NCBI GenBank assembly: GCA_900753245.1
Contig: CAADYJ010000016.1
Coordinates: 1 to 6,536, forward strand
DNA: 6,536 nt
Source: Clostridia bacterium
GTDB taxonomy: Bacteria > Bacillota > Clostridia > TANB77 > CAG-508
Direction of reading: 5' to 3'
The notes beneath the pieces are model-generated. The model did no database searches and had not been told where the DNA came from. It worked only from the letters and a program-made list of their open reading frames with translations. Shown here piece by piece: positions 1 to 6,457 of this stretch (the first letter of the stretch is position 1; each line of letters starts with the position of its first letter). A program made the translations under genes and the position numbers.

Positions 1-41
1 TTTGTGGCACCCTTCCATTAGAAATGAACTCTTTCCACAAA
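1..41. repeat. Possible inverted repeat at window edge
   Basis: A 7-base arm TTTGTGG at 1-7 is complementary to CCACAAA at 35-41, leaving a 27-base loop. The left arm touches the window edge, so the stem may be longer than can be seen. T-rich sequence (ATTTCTTAATAATTTC) follows on the + strand, so this could be the terminator of a gene lying before the window. It could equally be chance. No start or protein I recognise is present in 1-73 on either strand; one frame is open from position 3 to a TAG at 57-59, too short to judge. Confidence 0.2.
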
Positions 42-124
42 TTTCTTAATAATTTCTAGCTTACTTACTTTCAATGCGCTTTTTTAAAAATTTTATATTT
101 TTATTATTAAATCAAAGTTTTATG

Positions 125-161
125 CAAAGGACAAAAGTGACCCGTACCCAATTGTCCTTTG
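125..161. repeat. Perfect 10-bp inverted repeat upstream of uvrB (REP-like)
   Basis: CAAAGGACAA at 125-134 pairs perfectly with TTGTCCTTTG at 152-161, enclosing a 17-base loop that contains AAGTGACCCGTACCC. The loop is much richer in C than the surrounding DNA. From memory, GGACAAAAGTGACCCGT-type palindromes are dispersed repeats in many Clostridia, so I infer a REP-like or MITE-like insertion; this is not verified. There is no T-tract, so it is not a typical terminator. The right arm ends 4 bases before the uvrB Shine-Dalgarno, so in mRNA the hairpin would sit right beside the ribosome site and could influence uvrB translation. Confidence 0.6.
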
Positions 162-165
162 AGAT

Positions 166-170
166 AGGAG
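166..170 (+). promoter_or_regulatory. Shine-Dalgarno that fixes the uvrB start
   Basis: AGGAG at 166-170 stands 5 bases before the ATG at 176. The in-frame upstream ATGs at 74 and 122 have no comparable site, and the residues they would add do not resemble UvrB. Confidence 0.85.
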
Positions 171-175
171 AAAAA

Positions 176-2131
176 ATGTTTAAATTACATTCAGAATATA
201 AACCTACAGGTGATCAACCTGAGGCAATTGAATATTTATCTAATGGAATAAAAGAAGGCAAGAAGTTTCAAACGTTGCTAGGAGTAACAGGTTCTGGTAA
301 AACTTTTACTATGGCAAATATAATTCAAAATGTACAAAAGCCTACACTTGTTTTAGCACATAATAAGACTTTAGCAGGACAACTATATTCGGAGTTTAAA
401 GAGTTCTTTCCAGAAAACAATGTGGAATATTTTGTATCATATTATGACTATTATCAACCAGAAGCATATATTCCACAATCAGATACTTATATAGAAAAAG
501 ATTCTTCTGTAAATGATGAAATAGATAAACTTCGCCATAGTGCTACAGCCTCTCTTTTTGAAACAAGAGATACAATAATTGTAGCTTCTGTTTCTTGTAT
601 ATATGGATTAGGAGATCCTATAGATTATGAAAATATGGCTGTATCTTTAAGACCAGGTATGCAGATAGAAAGAGATAAGGTACTAAAAAAATTAGTTAAT
701 ATGCAATACACAAGAAATGAATTAGACTTTAAAAGAGGTACTTTTAGAGCTAAAGGTGATATTGTAGAAATTTACCCATCAGATGAAAGTGAAACAGCAA
801 TAAGAGTAGAATTCTGGGGAGATGAAATAGAGAAAATTTCAGAAATAAATCCACTTACAGGAAAAGTACAAGCTACAAGAAATCATATTGTTATATTCCC
901 AAATTCACACTATGTTACAACTTCAGATAAAATGGAAAGAGCGATAGAATCTATAGATAAGGAAAAAGAACAAAGGGTAGAATATTTTAAATCTATTGGT
1001 AAATTAATAGAAGCACAAAGAATAGAAGAAAGAACAAATTTTGATATTGAAATGATGAAAGAAACAGGATTTTGTCAAGGAATTGAAAACTATTCAAGAC
1101 ATATAAGTGGAAGAGAAGAAGGAAGTCCTCCATTCACATTATTTGATTATTTTCCAAAAGATTTTTTACTTTTAATAGACGAATCACATGCAACAATACC
1201 ACAAGTAAGAGCAATGTACAATGGAGATAGAGCAAGAAAGGAATCTTTAGTAAATTATGGATTTAGACTTCCATCAGCTTTTGACAATAGACCTTTAAAA
1301 TTTGAAGAATTTGAACAAAGAATTAATCAATGTATATTTGTTAGCGCAACGCCTGCAGATTACGAAAAAGAACATTCTAAAGATAATGTTGTAGAACAAA
1401 TAATACGTCCTACAGGACTTTTAGATCCTAAAATAGAAGTAAAACCTGTAACAAATCAAGTAGATGATTTAATAGAGCAAATAAGACAAACTACAGAAGC
1501 GGGAGACAGAGTATTAGTTACAACTCTTACTAAAAAAATGGCAGAAGACTTATCTAGCTATTTAGCAGGTATAGGCATAAAAGTAAAATATATGCATTCA
1601 GATATAAAAGCATTAGAGAGAATGGAAATAATAAGAGATTTAAGACTTGGAGAGTTTGATGTTTTAGTTGGTATAAATCTTTTAAGAGAAGGTTTAGATA
1701 TTCCAGAAGTTTCTTTAGTTGCTATACTAGATGCAGATAAAGAGGGATTTTTACGTTCAGAACGTTCTTTAATTCAAACTATAGGACGTGCAGCAAGAAA
1801 CACTAATGGAAGAGTAATAATGTATGCAGATGAACTTACAGAAAGTATGGAAAAAGCAATTTCTGAAACAAATAGAAGAAGAAAAATACAAGAGGAGTAT
1901 AACAAAGAACATGGCATTGTTCCTCAAACAATAAAGAAAAATATTAGAGATACTATTAAAGCTAGCATAGTTGAAGAAGCACAAGAGGAATATAATATAG
2001 ATAAAGAAGCGGATATACAAGAAGTAATAGATAAATTAACAGATGAAATGCTAAAATATGCTTCACAAATGGAATTCGAGAAAGCAGCAGAATTAAGAGA
2101 TAAGATAAAAGAATTAACAGGTGAAGGCTAA
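176..2131 (+). CDS. uvrB: UvrABC system protein B (excision repair helicase-like subunit)
   Basis: UvrB is the damage-verifying ATPase of bacterial nucleotide excision repair. UvrA2 delivers it to lesions, it clamps one strand with its beta-hairpin, and it then recruits UvrC for the incisions. The 651-residue product has the family length. Visible parts: Walker A GVTGSGKT (36-43); the tyrosine-rich beta-hairpin, YYDYYQPEAYIP, at 89-100; Walker B-type DESH (335-338); helicase motif VI QTIGRAARN (534-542); and a C-terminal UVR motif (about 614-649, EKAAELRDKIKEL) that binds UvrC and UvrA. I chose the ATG at 176 because AGGAG precedes it and the protein then opens MFKLHSEYKPTGDQP, as in other UvrBs. 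The frame continues upstream to an ATG at 74, giving 34 hydrophobic, low-complexity residues without a ribosome site. No clear promoter was found; the gene may be read from upstream. A terminator follows 11 bases after the stop. Confidence 0.98.
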   Translation: MFKLHSEYKPTGDQPEAIEYLSNGIKEGKKFQTLLGVTGSGKTFTMANIIQNVQKPTLVLAHNKTLAGQLYSEFKEFFPENNVEYFVSYYDYYQPEAYIPQSDTYIEKDSSVNDEIDKLRHSATASLFETRDTIIVASVSCIYGLGDPIDYENMAVSLRPGMQIERDKVLKKLVNMQYTRNELDFKRGTFRAKGDIVEIYPSDESETAIRVEFWGDEIEKISEINPLTGKVQATRNHIVIFPNSHYVTTSDKMERAIESIDKEKEQRVEYFKSIGKLIEAQRIEERTNFDIEMMKETGFCQGIENYSRHISGREEGSPPFTLFDYFPKDFLLLIDESHATIPQVRAMYNGDRARKESLVNYGFRLPSAFDNRPLKFEEFEQRINQCIFVSATPADYEKEHSKDNVVEQIIRPTGLLDPKIEVKPVTNQVDDLIEQIRQTTEAGDRVLVTTLTKKMAEDLSSYLAGIGIKVKYMHSDIKALERMEIIRDLRLGEFDVLVGINLLREGLDIPEVSLVAILDADKEGFLRSERSLIQTIGRAARNTNGRVIMYADELTESMEKAISETNRRRKIQEEYNKEHGIVPQTIKKNIRDTIKASIVEEAQEEYNIDKEADIQEVIDKLTDEMLKYASQMEFEKAAELRDKIKELTGEG

Positions 2132-2142
2132 CTATATAAATT

Positions 2143-2189
2143 AAATAAAAAGTTGGGAGCAAATTAAAGTGACCAACTTTTTATTTTTT
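2143..2189 (+). terminator. Rho-independent terminator of uvrB
   Basis: A perfect 14-bp stem pairs 2143-2156 (AAATAAAAAGTTGG) with 2173-2186 (CCAACTTTTTATTT) around a 16-base loop. The descending arm runs into a T-rich tail (TTTTTATTTTTT, 2178-2189). It lies between uvrB and the cysE-like gene, so uvrB is probably transcribed apart from what follows, apart from read-through. Confidence 0.85.
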
Positions 2190-2212
2190 CATATTATACA
2201 TTAGGTGATTTT

Positions 2213-2735
2213 ATGAGAGTTTTTAAAGAATTATATGAAGATGCAAAAAATATAATGAAAAAAGATCCAGCCTGCAGAAATATACTTGAAGTTATTATTT
2301 TATATCCAGGTTTTCATATATTGGTATTTCACAGGATATCTAATTTTTTATATAGGCATAAACTAAAATTCTTAGCAAGATTAAATTCGCAAATAGGAAG
2401 GTTTTTTACAGGAATAGAAATTCATCCAGGAGCCAAAATAGGGAGAAGGTTGTTTATAGACCATGGAATGGGAATTGTAATTGGAGAAACTGCAACAATA
2501 GGCAATGATTGTACAATTTACCACAATGTTACTCTTGGAGGAACAGGAAAAGATAAATATAAAAGACATCCTGACTTAGGAAATAATGTGATTGTAGGTT
2601 GTGGAGCAAAAGTACTTCGGACCAATAGAAATAGGTGATAATGTAAAAATAGGGGCAAATGCAGTAGTTTTAAAAAATGTAGATAAAAATTTAACTGTGG
2701 TAGGAATTCCTGGACATGAAAAAAGAAAGAATTAA
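2213..2735 (+). pseudogene. cysE: Serine O-acetyltransferase (cysE-like), frameshifted
   Basis: The family acetylates L-serine with acetyl-CoA to give O-acetylserine, the precursor of cysteine, in the cytoplasm. The ATG at 2213 follows AGGTGAT (2203-2209). The frame as written gives 141 residues and stops at 2636-2638 after a nonsense tail, RTNRNR. Skipping one base near 2618 restores the family C-terminus (GPIEIGDNVKIGANAVVL, then VVGIPGHEKRKN) and a TAA at 2733-2735, for a 173-residue protein, normal for short Firmicute SATs. Family landmarks: hexapeptide repeats from about residue 68; D83-H84 in IDHGMG and H119 in KRHPDLG, matching the E. coli catalytic D157/H158 and H193; and TLGGTGK (107-113). 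The unshifted product loses the last beta-helix coils and the tail. It may be a recent pseudogene, a sequencing error, or a programmed +1 shift. No cysK or other cysteine gene adjoins. SAT-like acetyltransferases with other substrates cannot be excluded. Confidence 0.85.
2615..2621 (+). other. +1 frameshift site CTT CGG A inside cysE
   Basis: In-frame codons here are GTA CTT CGG ACC. If ribosomes slip forward one base on CTT (to TTC), the next codon is GGA and the conserved GPIEIG sequence follows. Deleting one base, C2618 or one of T2616/T2617, has the same effect. CGG at 2618-2620 is the only in-frame CGG I found in the genes of this window. The run is not a homopolymer longer than two bases. 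Confidence 0.6.
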
Positions 2736-2756
2736 AAAATTCCATTAAAGCAAAAC

Positions 2757-2780
2757 ATAAAGATTAACTAAAATCTTTAT
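2757..2780. terminator. Weak AT-rich hairpin after cysE
   Basis: ATAAAGATT (2757-2765) pairs with AATCTTTAT (2772-2780) around a 6-base loop. The stem is almost all A-T pairs and no T-tract follows, so it is at best a poor terminator. The rest of the 2736-2918 gap holds the uvrA promoter and no gene. Confidence 0.3.
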
Positions 2781-2833
2781 AAATAAATAGTTACAAGAAA
2801 ATTATAACATATTATAAAAAATATATTTTATAC

Positions 2834-2847
2834 CAAACTCTTGTTTT
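2834..2847. promoter_or_regulatory. LexA (SOS) box-like dyad at uvrA promoter
   Basis: CAAACTCTTGTTTT contains the symmetric core AAAC-N4-GTTT. The Gram-positive LexA consensus is CGAACRNRYGTTYC; AAC-N4-GTT and the outer C match, but the second base (A for G), both central R positions (T here) and the last base do not. It overlaps the -35 hexamer of the uvrA promoter, where a repressor would block RNA polymerase. uvrA is a known SOS gene in B. subtilis, which supports the reading. It is a degenerate match, so confidence is moderate. Confidence 0.4.
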
Positions 2848-2869
2848 TATAAAATAAATATAGTATAAT
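2841..2869 (+). promoter_or_regulatory. Sigma-70/SigA-type promoter of uvrA
   Basis: A -35 TTGTTT (2841-2846) and a perfect -10 TATAAT (2864-2869) are separated by 17 bases. Transcription would start near 2876, giving a leader of about 40 bases before the uvrA ATG. It is the best promoter on the + strand of this window and lets uvrA be expressed independently of uvrB. Confidence 0.75.
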
Positions 2870-2918
2870 GTAAAAGATTTAAGATAAAATAATTTTGATA
2901 TTTTATTAGGGGGCAAAT

Positions 2919-5750
2919 ATGAATGATAAAATAATTATAAAAGGTGCGAAAGTACATAACTTAAAAAATATAAATTTAGAAATACCAAGAGATAAATTAG
3001 TTGTTATAACAGGTCTTTCAGGTTCAGGAAAATCATCATTAGCATTTGACACCTTGTATGCAGAAGGTCAAAGAAGATATGTAGAAAGTCTTTCTTCATA
3101 TGCAAGGCAATTCTTAGGAATGATGGAAAAACCAGAGGTGGAATCTATAGATGGACTCTCACCAGCAATTTCAATAGACCAAAAAACAACTTCAAAAAAT
3201 CCACGTTCTACAGTAGGAACAGTTACAGAAATATACGATTATCTTCGTTTACTATATGCAAGAATAGGTGTACCATATTGCCCAAAATGTGGTAAGAAAA
3301 TAGAAAAACAAACAGTAGATCAAATAATAGACTCTATTTTAGAAATGCCAGAAGGAACAAAAATACAAGTATTATCTCCAATAGTTAGAGGTAGAAAAGG
3401 TGAGTTTGTAAAGCAATTAGAAGGTTACCAAAAAGAAGGTTTTGTTCGTGCTAGAGTAGATGGAAATACAGTAGAACTTTCAGATGATTTAGATTTAGAC
3501 AGAAAGAAAAAACACAATATAGAATTAATTATAGATAGACTAGTTATAAAAGAAGATATTAGAAGTAGACTTACAGAAAGTGTTGAAATAGCATTAAAAA
3601 ATGCCAATAATTTAGTACTAATAGAAGATGCAACAAATAAACAAGAAAAATTATATAGTGGTAATTATGCTTGCCCAGATTGTAATATTAGTTTTGATGA
3701 ATTATCACCAAGAATGTTTTCATTTAATAACCCATTTGGTGCATGCCCAAGTTGTACAGGTTTAGGCTTTTTAATGAAAATGGATGAAGACTTAATTATA
3801 CCTGACAGAAATAAAACTTTATATGATGGAGTAAAAGCATTTGGTGCAAGTACTATGAAAAAAGGCGATACTATGGCAAAAATGTATTTTGAAAGTATCG
3901 GAAAACACTATGGGGTAAAAATAAAAGATGTTCCTATAAAAAAACTACCAAAAGAATTTTTAGATAAAATTTTATATGGAACAGGAACAGAAGAAATAGA
4001 TTTTGAATATTCATCACCTTCAGGAGTTAGAAAATTTAAGGCTCCATTTGAAGGAGTAATACCAACATTAGAAAGAAGACATAATGAAACAAAATCACAA
4101 GGAATGCGCGATTTTTACGAAATGTATATGAGCGATAGTGATTGTCCAGAATGTCATGGTTCAAGACTTAATAAAAATAGCTTGGCAGTAAAAGTGGGCA
4201 GTAAAAATATACAAGAACTAACAGATATGCAAATTACAGGAATTAAAGATTATATAAATTCTTTAGAATTAAGTAAAAAAGACGAAATGATAGCACAGCA
4301 AATAATTAAGGAACTAAATACAAGACTTCAATTTTTAATAGATGTTGGTTTGGACTATTTAACTTTATCAAGAAGTGCTGGAACACTATCTGGTGGAGAA
4401 GCACAACGTATTCGTTTAGCAACTCAAATTGGTTCAGGTTTAACTGGTGTGCTTTATATATTAGATGAGCCAAGTATAGGACTTCACCAAAGAGACAATG
4501 ATAGACTAATAGCAACTCTTAAAAAATTACGTGATTTAGGAAATAGTGTTATAGTTGTAGAACATGATGAAGATACTATGTACGCAGCAGACCAAATAAT
4601 AGATATAGGACCAGGTGCAGGTGTTCATGGAGGTAGAGTTTTAGCCCAAGGAACAGCAGAAGAAATTAAAAAAGTGGAAGGTTCTATTACAGGAGATTAT
4701 TTAAGTAAAAGGAAACAAATTCATGTTCCTAAAAAGAGAAGAAAATCAAATGGAAGAGCAATAGAAGTAAAAGGAGCAGTAGAAAATAACTTAAAAAATG
4801 TAAATGTTAAATTTCCACTTGGTGAATTTATATGTGTAACAGGTGTTTCAGGTTCTGGAAAGAGTACATTAGTAAATGAAATATTATACAAAACTATTGC
4901 AAAGGAATTAAATGGCTCAAATATTAAACCAGGAAAATGCAAAGAAGTAAAAGGACTTGAGAATATAGATAAAATTATAAATATAGACCAATCACCAATT
5001 GGTAGAACGCCACGTTCTAATCCAGCAACATATACAGGAGTATTTGATTATATTAGAGATTTATTTGCAGGTACAAACGAAGCAAAAATGAGAGGATATG
5101 ATAAAGGTAGATTTAGCTTTAATGTGGCAGGTGGAAGATGTGAAGCTTGCAATGGTGATGGAGTTTTAAAAATAGAAATGCACTTTTTATCAGACATTTA
5201 TGTACCATGTGAAGTATGTAAAGGTAAACGTTATAACAAAGAAACATTAGAGGTAAAATATAAAGGAAAGACAATTTCAGACGTATTAGATATGACAGTA
5301 GAAGAAGCATTAGAATTTTTTAAAAACTTACCTAAAATAAAAAATAAAATACAAACTTTGTATGATGTAGGACTTGGATACATTAAGCTTGGACAACCAT
5401 CTACAACATTATCTGGTGGAGAAGCACAACGTGTTAAATTAGCTACAGAGCTTTCTAAAAAGCCTACTGGAAAAACATTATATATTTTAGATGAACCAAC
5501 TACAGGACTTCATATTGCAGATGTTCATAGACTAGTTGATATTTTAAAACGTTTAGTAGATACAGGAAATAGCATAATAGTAATTGAACATAATTTAGAT
5601 TTAATAAAAACTTGTGACTACATTATAGATTTAGGACCAGAAGGAGGAGACAAGGGAGGAGAAGTAGTAGCAGTTGGAACTCCTGAACAAATAACTAAAA
5701 ATGATAGAAGTTATACAGGAAAATTCTTAAAGAAATATTTAGAAGAATAA
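2919..5750 (+). CDS. uvrA: UvrABC system protein A (excision repair ATPase)
   Basis: UvrA is the DNA-damage sensor of nucleotide excision repair; as a dimer it finds distorted DNA and loads UvrB. The 943-residue length matches the family (E. coli 940). It is a tandem ABC ATPase. First module: Walker A GLSGSGKS (32-39), signature LSGGEAQR (490-497), Walker B LYILDEP (512-518). Second module: Walker A GVSGSGKS (642-649), signature LSGGEAQR (831-838), Walker B LYILDEP (854-860). Zinc sites are intact: C252/C255 with C276/C279, and C741/C744 with C764/C767, the latter the DNA-contact finger. A further CxxC pair (C121/C124, YCPKCGKK) lies in the first ATPase module, partner unclear. The ATG at 2919 is preceded by AGGGGG (2908-2913) with 5-base spacing. 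It has its own promoter with a LexA-like box. uvrC is not downstream; a terminator and convergent genes follow. Confidence 0.98.
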   Translation: MNDKIIIKGAKVHNLKNINLEIPRDKLVVITGLSGSGKSSLAFDTLYAEGQRRYVESLSSYARQFLGMMEKPEVESIDGLSPAISIDQKTTSKNPRSTVGTVTEIYDYLRLLYARIGVPYCPKCGKKIEKQTVDQIIDSILEMPEGTKIQVLSPIVRGRKGEFVKQLEGYQKEGFVRARVDGNTVELSDDLDLDRKKKHNIELIIDRLVIKEDIRSRLTESVEIALKNANNLVLIEDATNKQEKLYSGNYACPDCNISFDELSPRMFSFNNPFGACPSCTGLGFLMKMDEDLIIPDRNKTLYDGVKAFGASTMKKGDTMAKMYFESIGKHYGVKIKDVPIKKLPKEFLDKILYGTGTEEIDFEYSSPSGVRKFKAPFEGVIPTLERRHNETKSQGMRDFYEMYMSDSDCPECHGSRLNKNSLAVKVGSKNIQELTDMQITGIKDYINSLELSKKDEMIAQQIIKELNTRLQFLIDVGLDYLTLSRSAGTLSGGEAQRIRLATQIGSGLTGVLYILDEPSIGLHQRDNDRLIATLKKLRDLGNSVIVVEHDEDTMYAADQIIDIGPGAGVHGGRVLAQGTAEEIKKVEGSITGDYLSKRKQIHVPKKRRKSNGRAIEVKGAVENNLKNVNVKFPLGEFICVTGVSGSGKSTLVNEILYKTIAKELNGSNIKPGKCKEVKGLENIDKIINIDQSPIGRTPRSNPATYTGVFDYIRDLFAGTNEAKMRGYDKGRFSFNVAGGRCEACNGDGVLKIEMHFLSDIYVPCEVCKGKRYNKETLEVKYKGKTISDVLDMTVEEALEFFKNLPKIKNKIQTLYDVGLGYIKLGQPSTTLSGGEAQRVKLATELSKKPTGKTLYILDEPTTGLHIADVHRLVDILKRLVDTGNSIIVIEHNLDLIKTCDYIIDLGPEGGDKGGEVVAVGTPEQITKNDRSYTGKFLKKYLEE

Positions 5751-5776
5751 AAGCTAATAACTTTTCATTGTCAAAA

Positions 5777-5801
5777 AGGGCCACAGTAACTCTGTGGTCC
5801 T
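5777..5801. terminator. Bidirectional terminator between uvrA and the DUF operon
   Basis: AGGGCCACAG (5777-5786) pairs with CTGTGGTCCT (5792-5801), ten pairs with one G-T, around the loop TAACT. On the minus strand the stem is followed by TTTTT (complement of 5773-5777), a good terminator for the two small genes; the DUF2442 stop codon at 5805-5807 lies 3 bases before the stem. On the plus strand, behind uvrA, the tail is a broken T-rich run (ATATTATTTCATTTCTTT), weaker but likely used. Confidence 0.85.
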
Positions 5802-5804
5802 ATA

Positions 5805-6086
5805 TTATTTCATTTCTTTAATTTCAGAATTAAATTCACTCAAAGGAATGCTATTAAAATAAATTTTCTCTGGTGCAATATCTTCACCAGTACTCCATTT
5901 TAAAGTGATTCCAAAAACATTAACTCTTTTAAAATTTTCTTTTTCTCTTAAATTTTTATAATAATCAAATTTTAACATTTCTTTCATATCATATATTTTT
6001 TCTTCACCATTTTGAAATTTAATATATAATAAAAAGTTTTCCAAAGCTTTTACCTCAACAGGTAATTCTTCTATTAAATCTTCCAT
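5805..6086 (-). CDS. DUF2442-family protein
   Basis: This 93-residue acidic and lysine-rich protein has no signal peptide or membrane segment and should be cytoplasmic. I recognise the DUF2442 pattern: an N-terminal strand pair VKALENFLLYIKFQNGEEK followed by IYDMKEML (12-38), then YKNLREKENFKRVNVF and the signature LKWSTGEDIAPEKIYFNS (62-79) with W64, G67, D69 and P72 in the usual places. Some relatives carry an added helix-turn-helix; this one does not. The ATG at 6086 is preceded on the minus strand by AGGGGGAT with 8 bases between AGGGGG and ATG. It is the second gene of an operon, 23 bases after the DUF4160 gene, and ends against the shared terminator. Function is unknown. Partnership with DUF4160 suggests the two products act together; a toxin-antitoxin-like role is a guess. 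Confidence 0.85.
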   Translation of the reverse strand: MEDLIEELPVEVKALENFLLYIKFQNGEEKIYDMKEMLKFDYYKNLREKENFKRVNVFGITLKWSTGEDIAPEKIYFNSIPLSEFNSEIKEMK

Positions 6087-6109
6087 AATATAATCCCCCT
6101 GACTTAATA

Positions 6110-6376
6110 CTATTTTAATGGTTCTATTGTAAAACCATTATTTCCATTTTGAAGTATATTCCATAGAGTATTCAAATCCTCTTTTCTAAGTTCAATCCAT
6201 GCTTGAATTAATTTCCTTTGTCTATTTGGAATATTACCAGATAATATGTTTCCATCAAAATCAAAAACACATCTATATTCAGCATATTGTACGTGAATAT
6301 GTGGCATATGATGTTTGTCTGTATCGTTGAAAAACATACTAACAATAATTCCATAAAATTGTGAAATAATAGGCAA
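6110..6376 (-). CDS. DUF4160-family protein
   Basis: This 88-residue soluble protein matches DUF4160 from end to end. It opens PIISQFYGIIVSMFFND (the family's P-x-I-S-x-F-Y-G-I opening), then the histidine cluster KHHMPHIHVQY (H22, H23, H26, H28), a VFDFDGNILSGNIPNRQ segment and a helical LIQAWIELRKEDLNTLW end. The histidine cluster could bind metal, but no reaction is known to me. The start is TTG at 6376, not ATG: it is preceded by a full AGGAGGTGAT and gives the family N-terminus, so I trust it; the first internal ATG (residue 14) would remove the conserved opening. The gene ends with TAG and leads the operon with the DUF2442 gene. These two families are, to my recollection, often neighbours in bacteria. 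Role unknown. Confidence 0.88.
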   Translation of the reverse strand: MPIISQFYGIIVSMFFNDTDKHHMPHIHVQYAEYRCVFDFDGNILSGNIPNRQRKLIQAWIELRKEDLNTLWNILQNGNNGFTIEPLK

Positions 6377-6382
6377 TAATCT

Positions 6383-6392
6383 ATCACCTCCT
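6383..6392 (-). promoter_or_regulatory. Full Shine-Dalgarno for the TTG start of the DUF4160 gene
   Basis: On the minus strand AGGAGGTGAT is a ten-base complement to the 16S rRNA 3' end, 6 bases before TTG at 6376. It decides the unusual start codon and probably compensates for it. Confidence 0.85.
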
Positions 6393-6394
6393 AA

Positions 6395-6423
6395 ATTATA
6401 ACAAGTTTAAAATATAATATCAA
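6395..6423 (-). promoter_or_regulatory. Promoter of the DUF4160-DUF2442 operon
   Basis: Reading the minus strand, TTGATA (6423-6418) and TATAAT (6400-6395) are separated by 17 bases, a near-consensus SigA promoter. The -10 ends only 2 bases before the Shine-Dalgarno, so a start 6-7 bases downstream would fall inside AGGAGG near 6388-6389. The mRNA would have a leader of roughly 13 bases and keep only the AGGTGAT or GGTGAT part of the Shine-Dalgarno. Confidence 0.7.
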
Positions 6424-6437
6424 TATTTTTGGAAATT

Positions 6438-6457
6438 TTACTATAGAATTATAGTAA
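6438..6457. promoter_or_regulatory. Operator-like dyad upstream of the DUF operon promoter
   Basis: TTACTATA (6438-6445) and TATAGTAA (6450-6457) are perfect inverted arms around GAAT. The dyad lies 14 bases upstream of the -35 hexamer of the minus-strand promoter. It could be a regulator site or a chance palindrome in 90 percent AT DNA; it also holds a second minus-strand TATAAT (6453-6448) without a good -35. Confidence 0.35.

Noticed and set aside
3..59. Possible 3' end of an upstream gene in frame 3, ending in TAG
   Set aside because: Only 18 residues are visible and I do not recognise them; other frames are also open over this short stretch.
94..110. Possible -10 hexamers (TATATT, TATTAT) before uvrB
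   Set aside because: No matching -35 hexamer lies at 16-18 bases; such words are frequent in this background.
74..175. N-terminal extension of UvrB by 34 residues from ATG 74
   Set aside because: No Shine-Dalgarno precedes 74 or 122, the added residues are low-complexity translation of AT-rich DNA and of the palindrome, and UvrB normally begins at the ATG at 176.
1769..2162. Minus-strand open frames over the 3' end of uvrB
   Set aside because: They are the antisense of conserved UvrB sequence, rich in F, I and L as expected for shadows, and lack ribosome sites.
2161..2172. Shared word AAAGTGACC in the uvrB terminator loop and in the palindrome at 125-161
   Set aside because: Nine bases are too few to claim a second repeat copy; the arms of the two structures differ.
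2813..2832. Inverted repeat TATAAAA...TTTTATA before the uvrA promoter
   Set aside because: Seven A-T pairs in very AT-rich DNA are expected by chance, and no T-tract or conserved function is evident.
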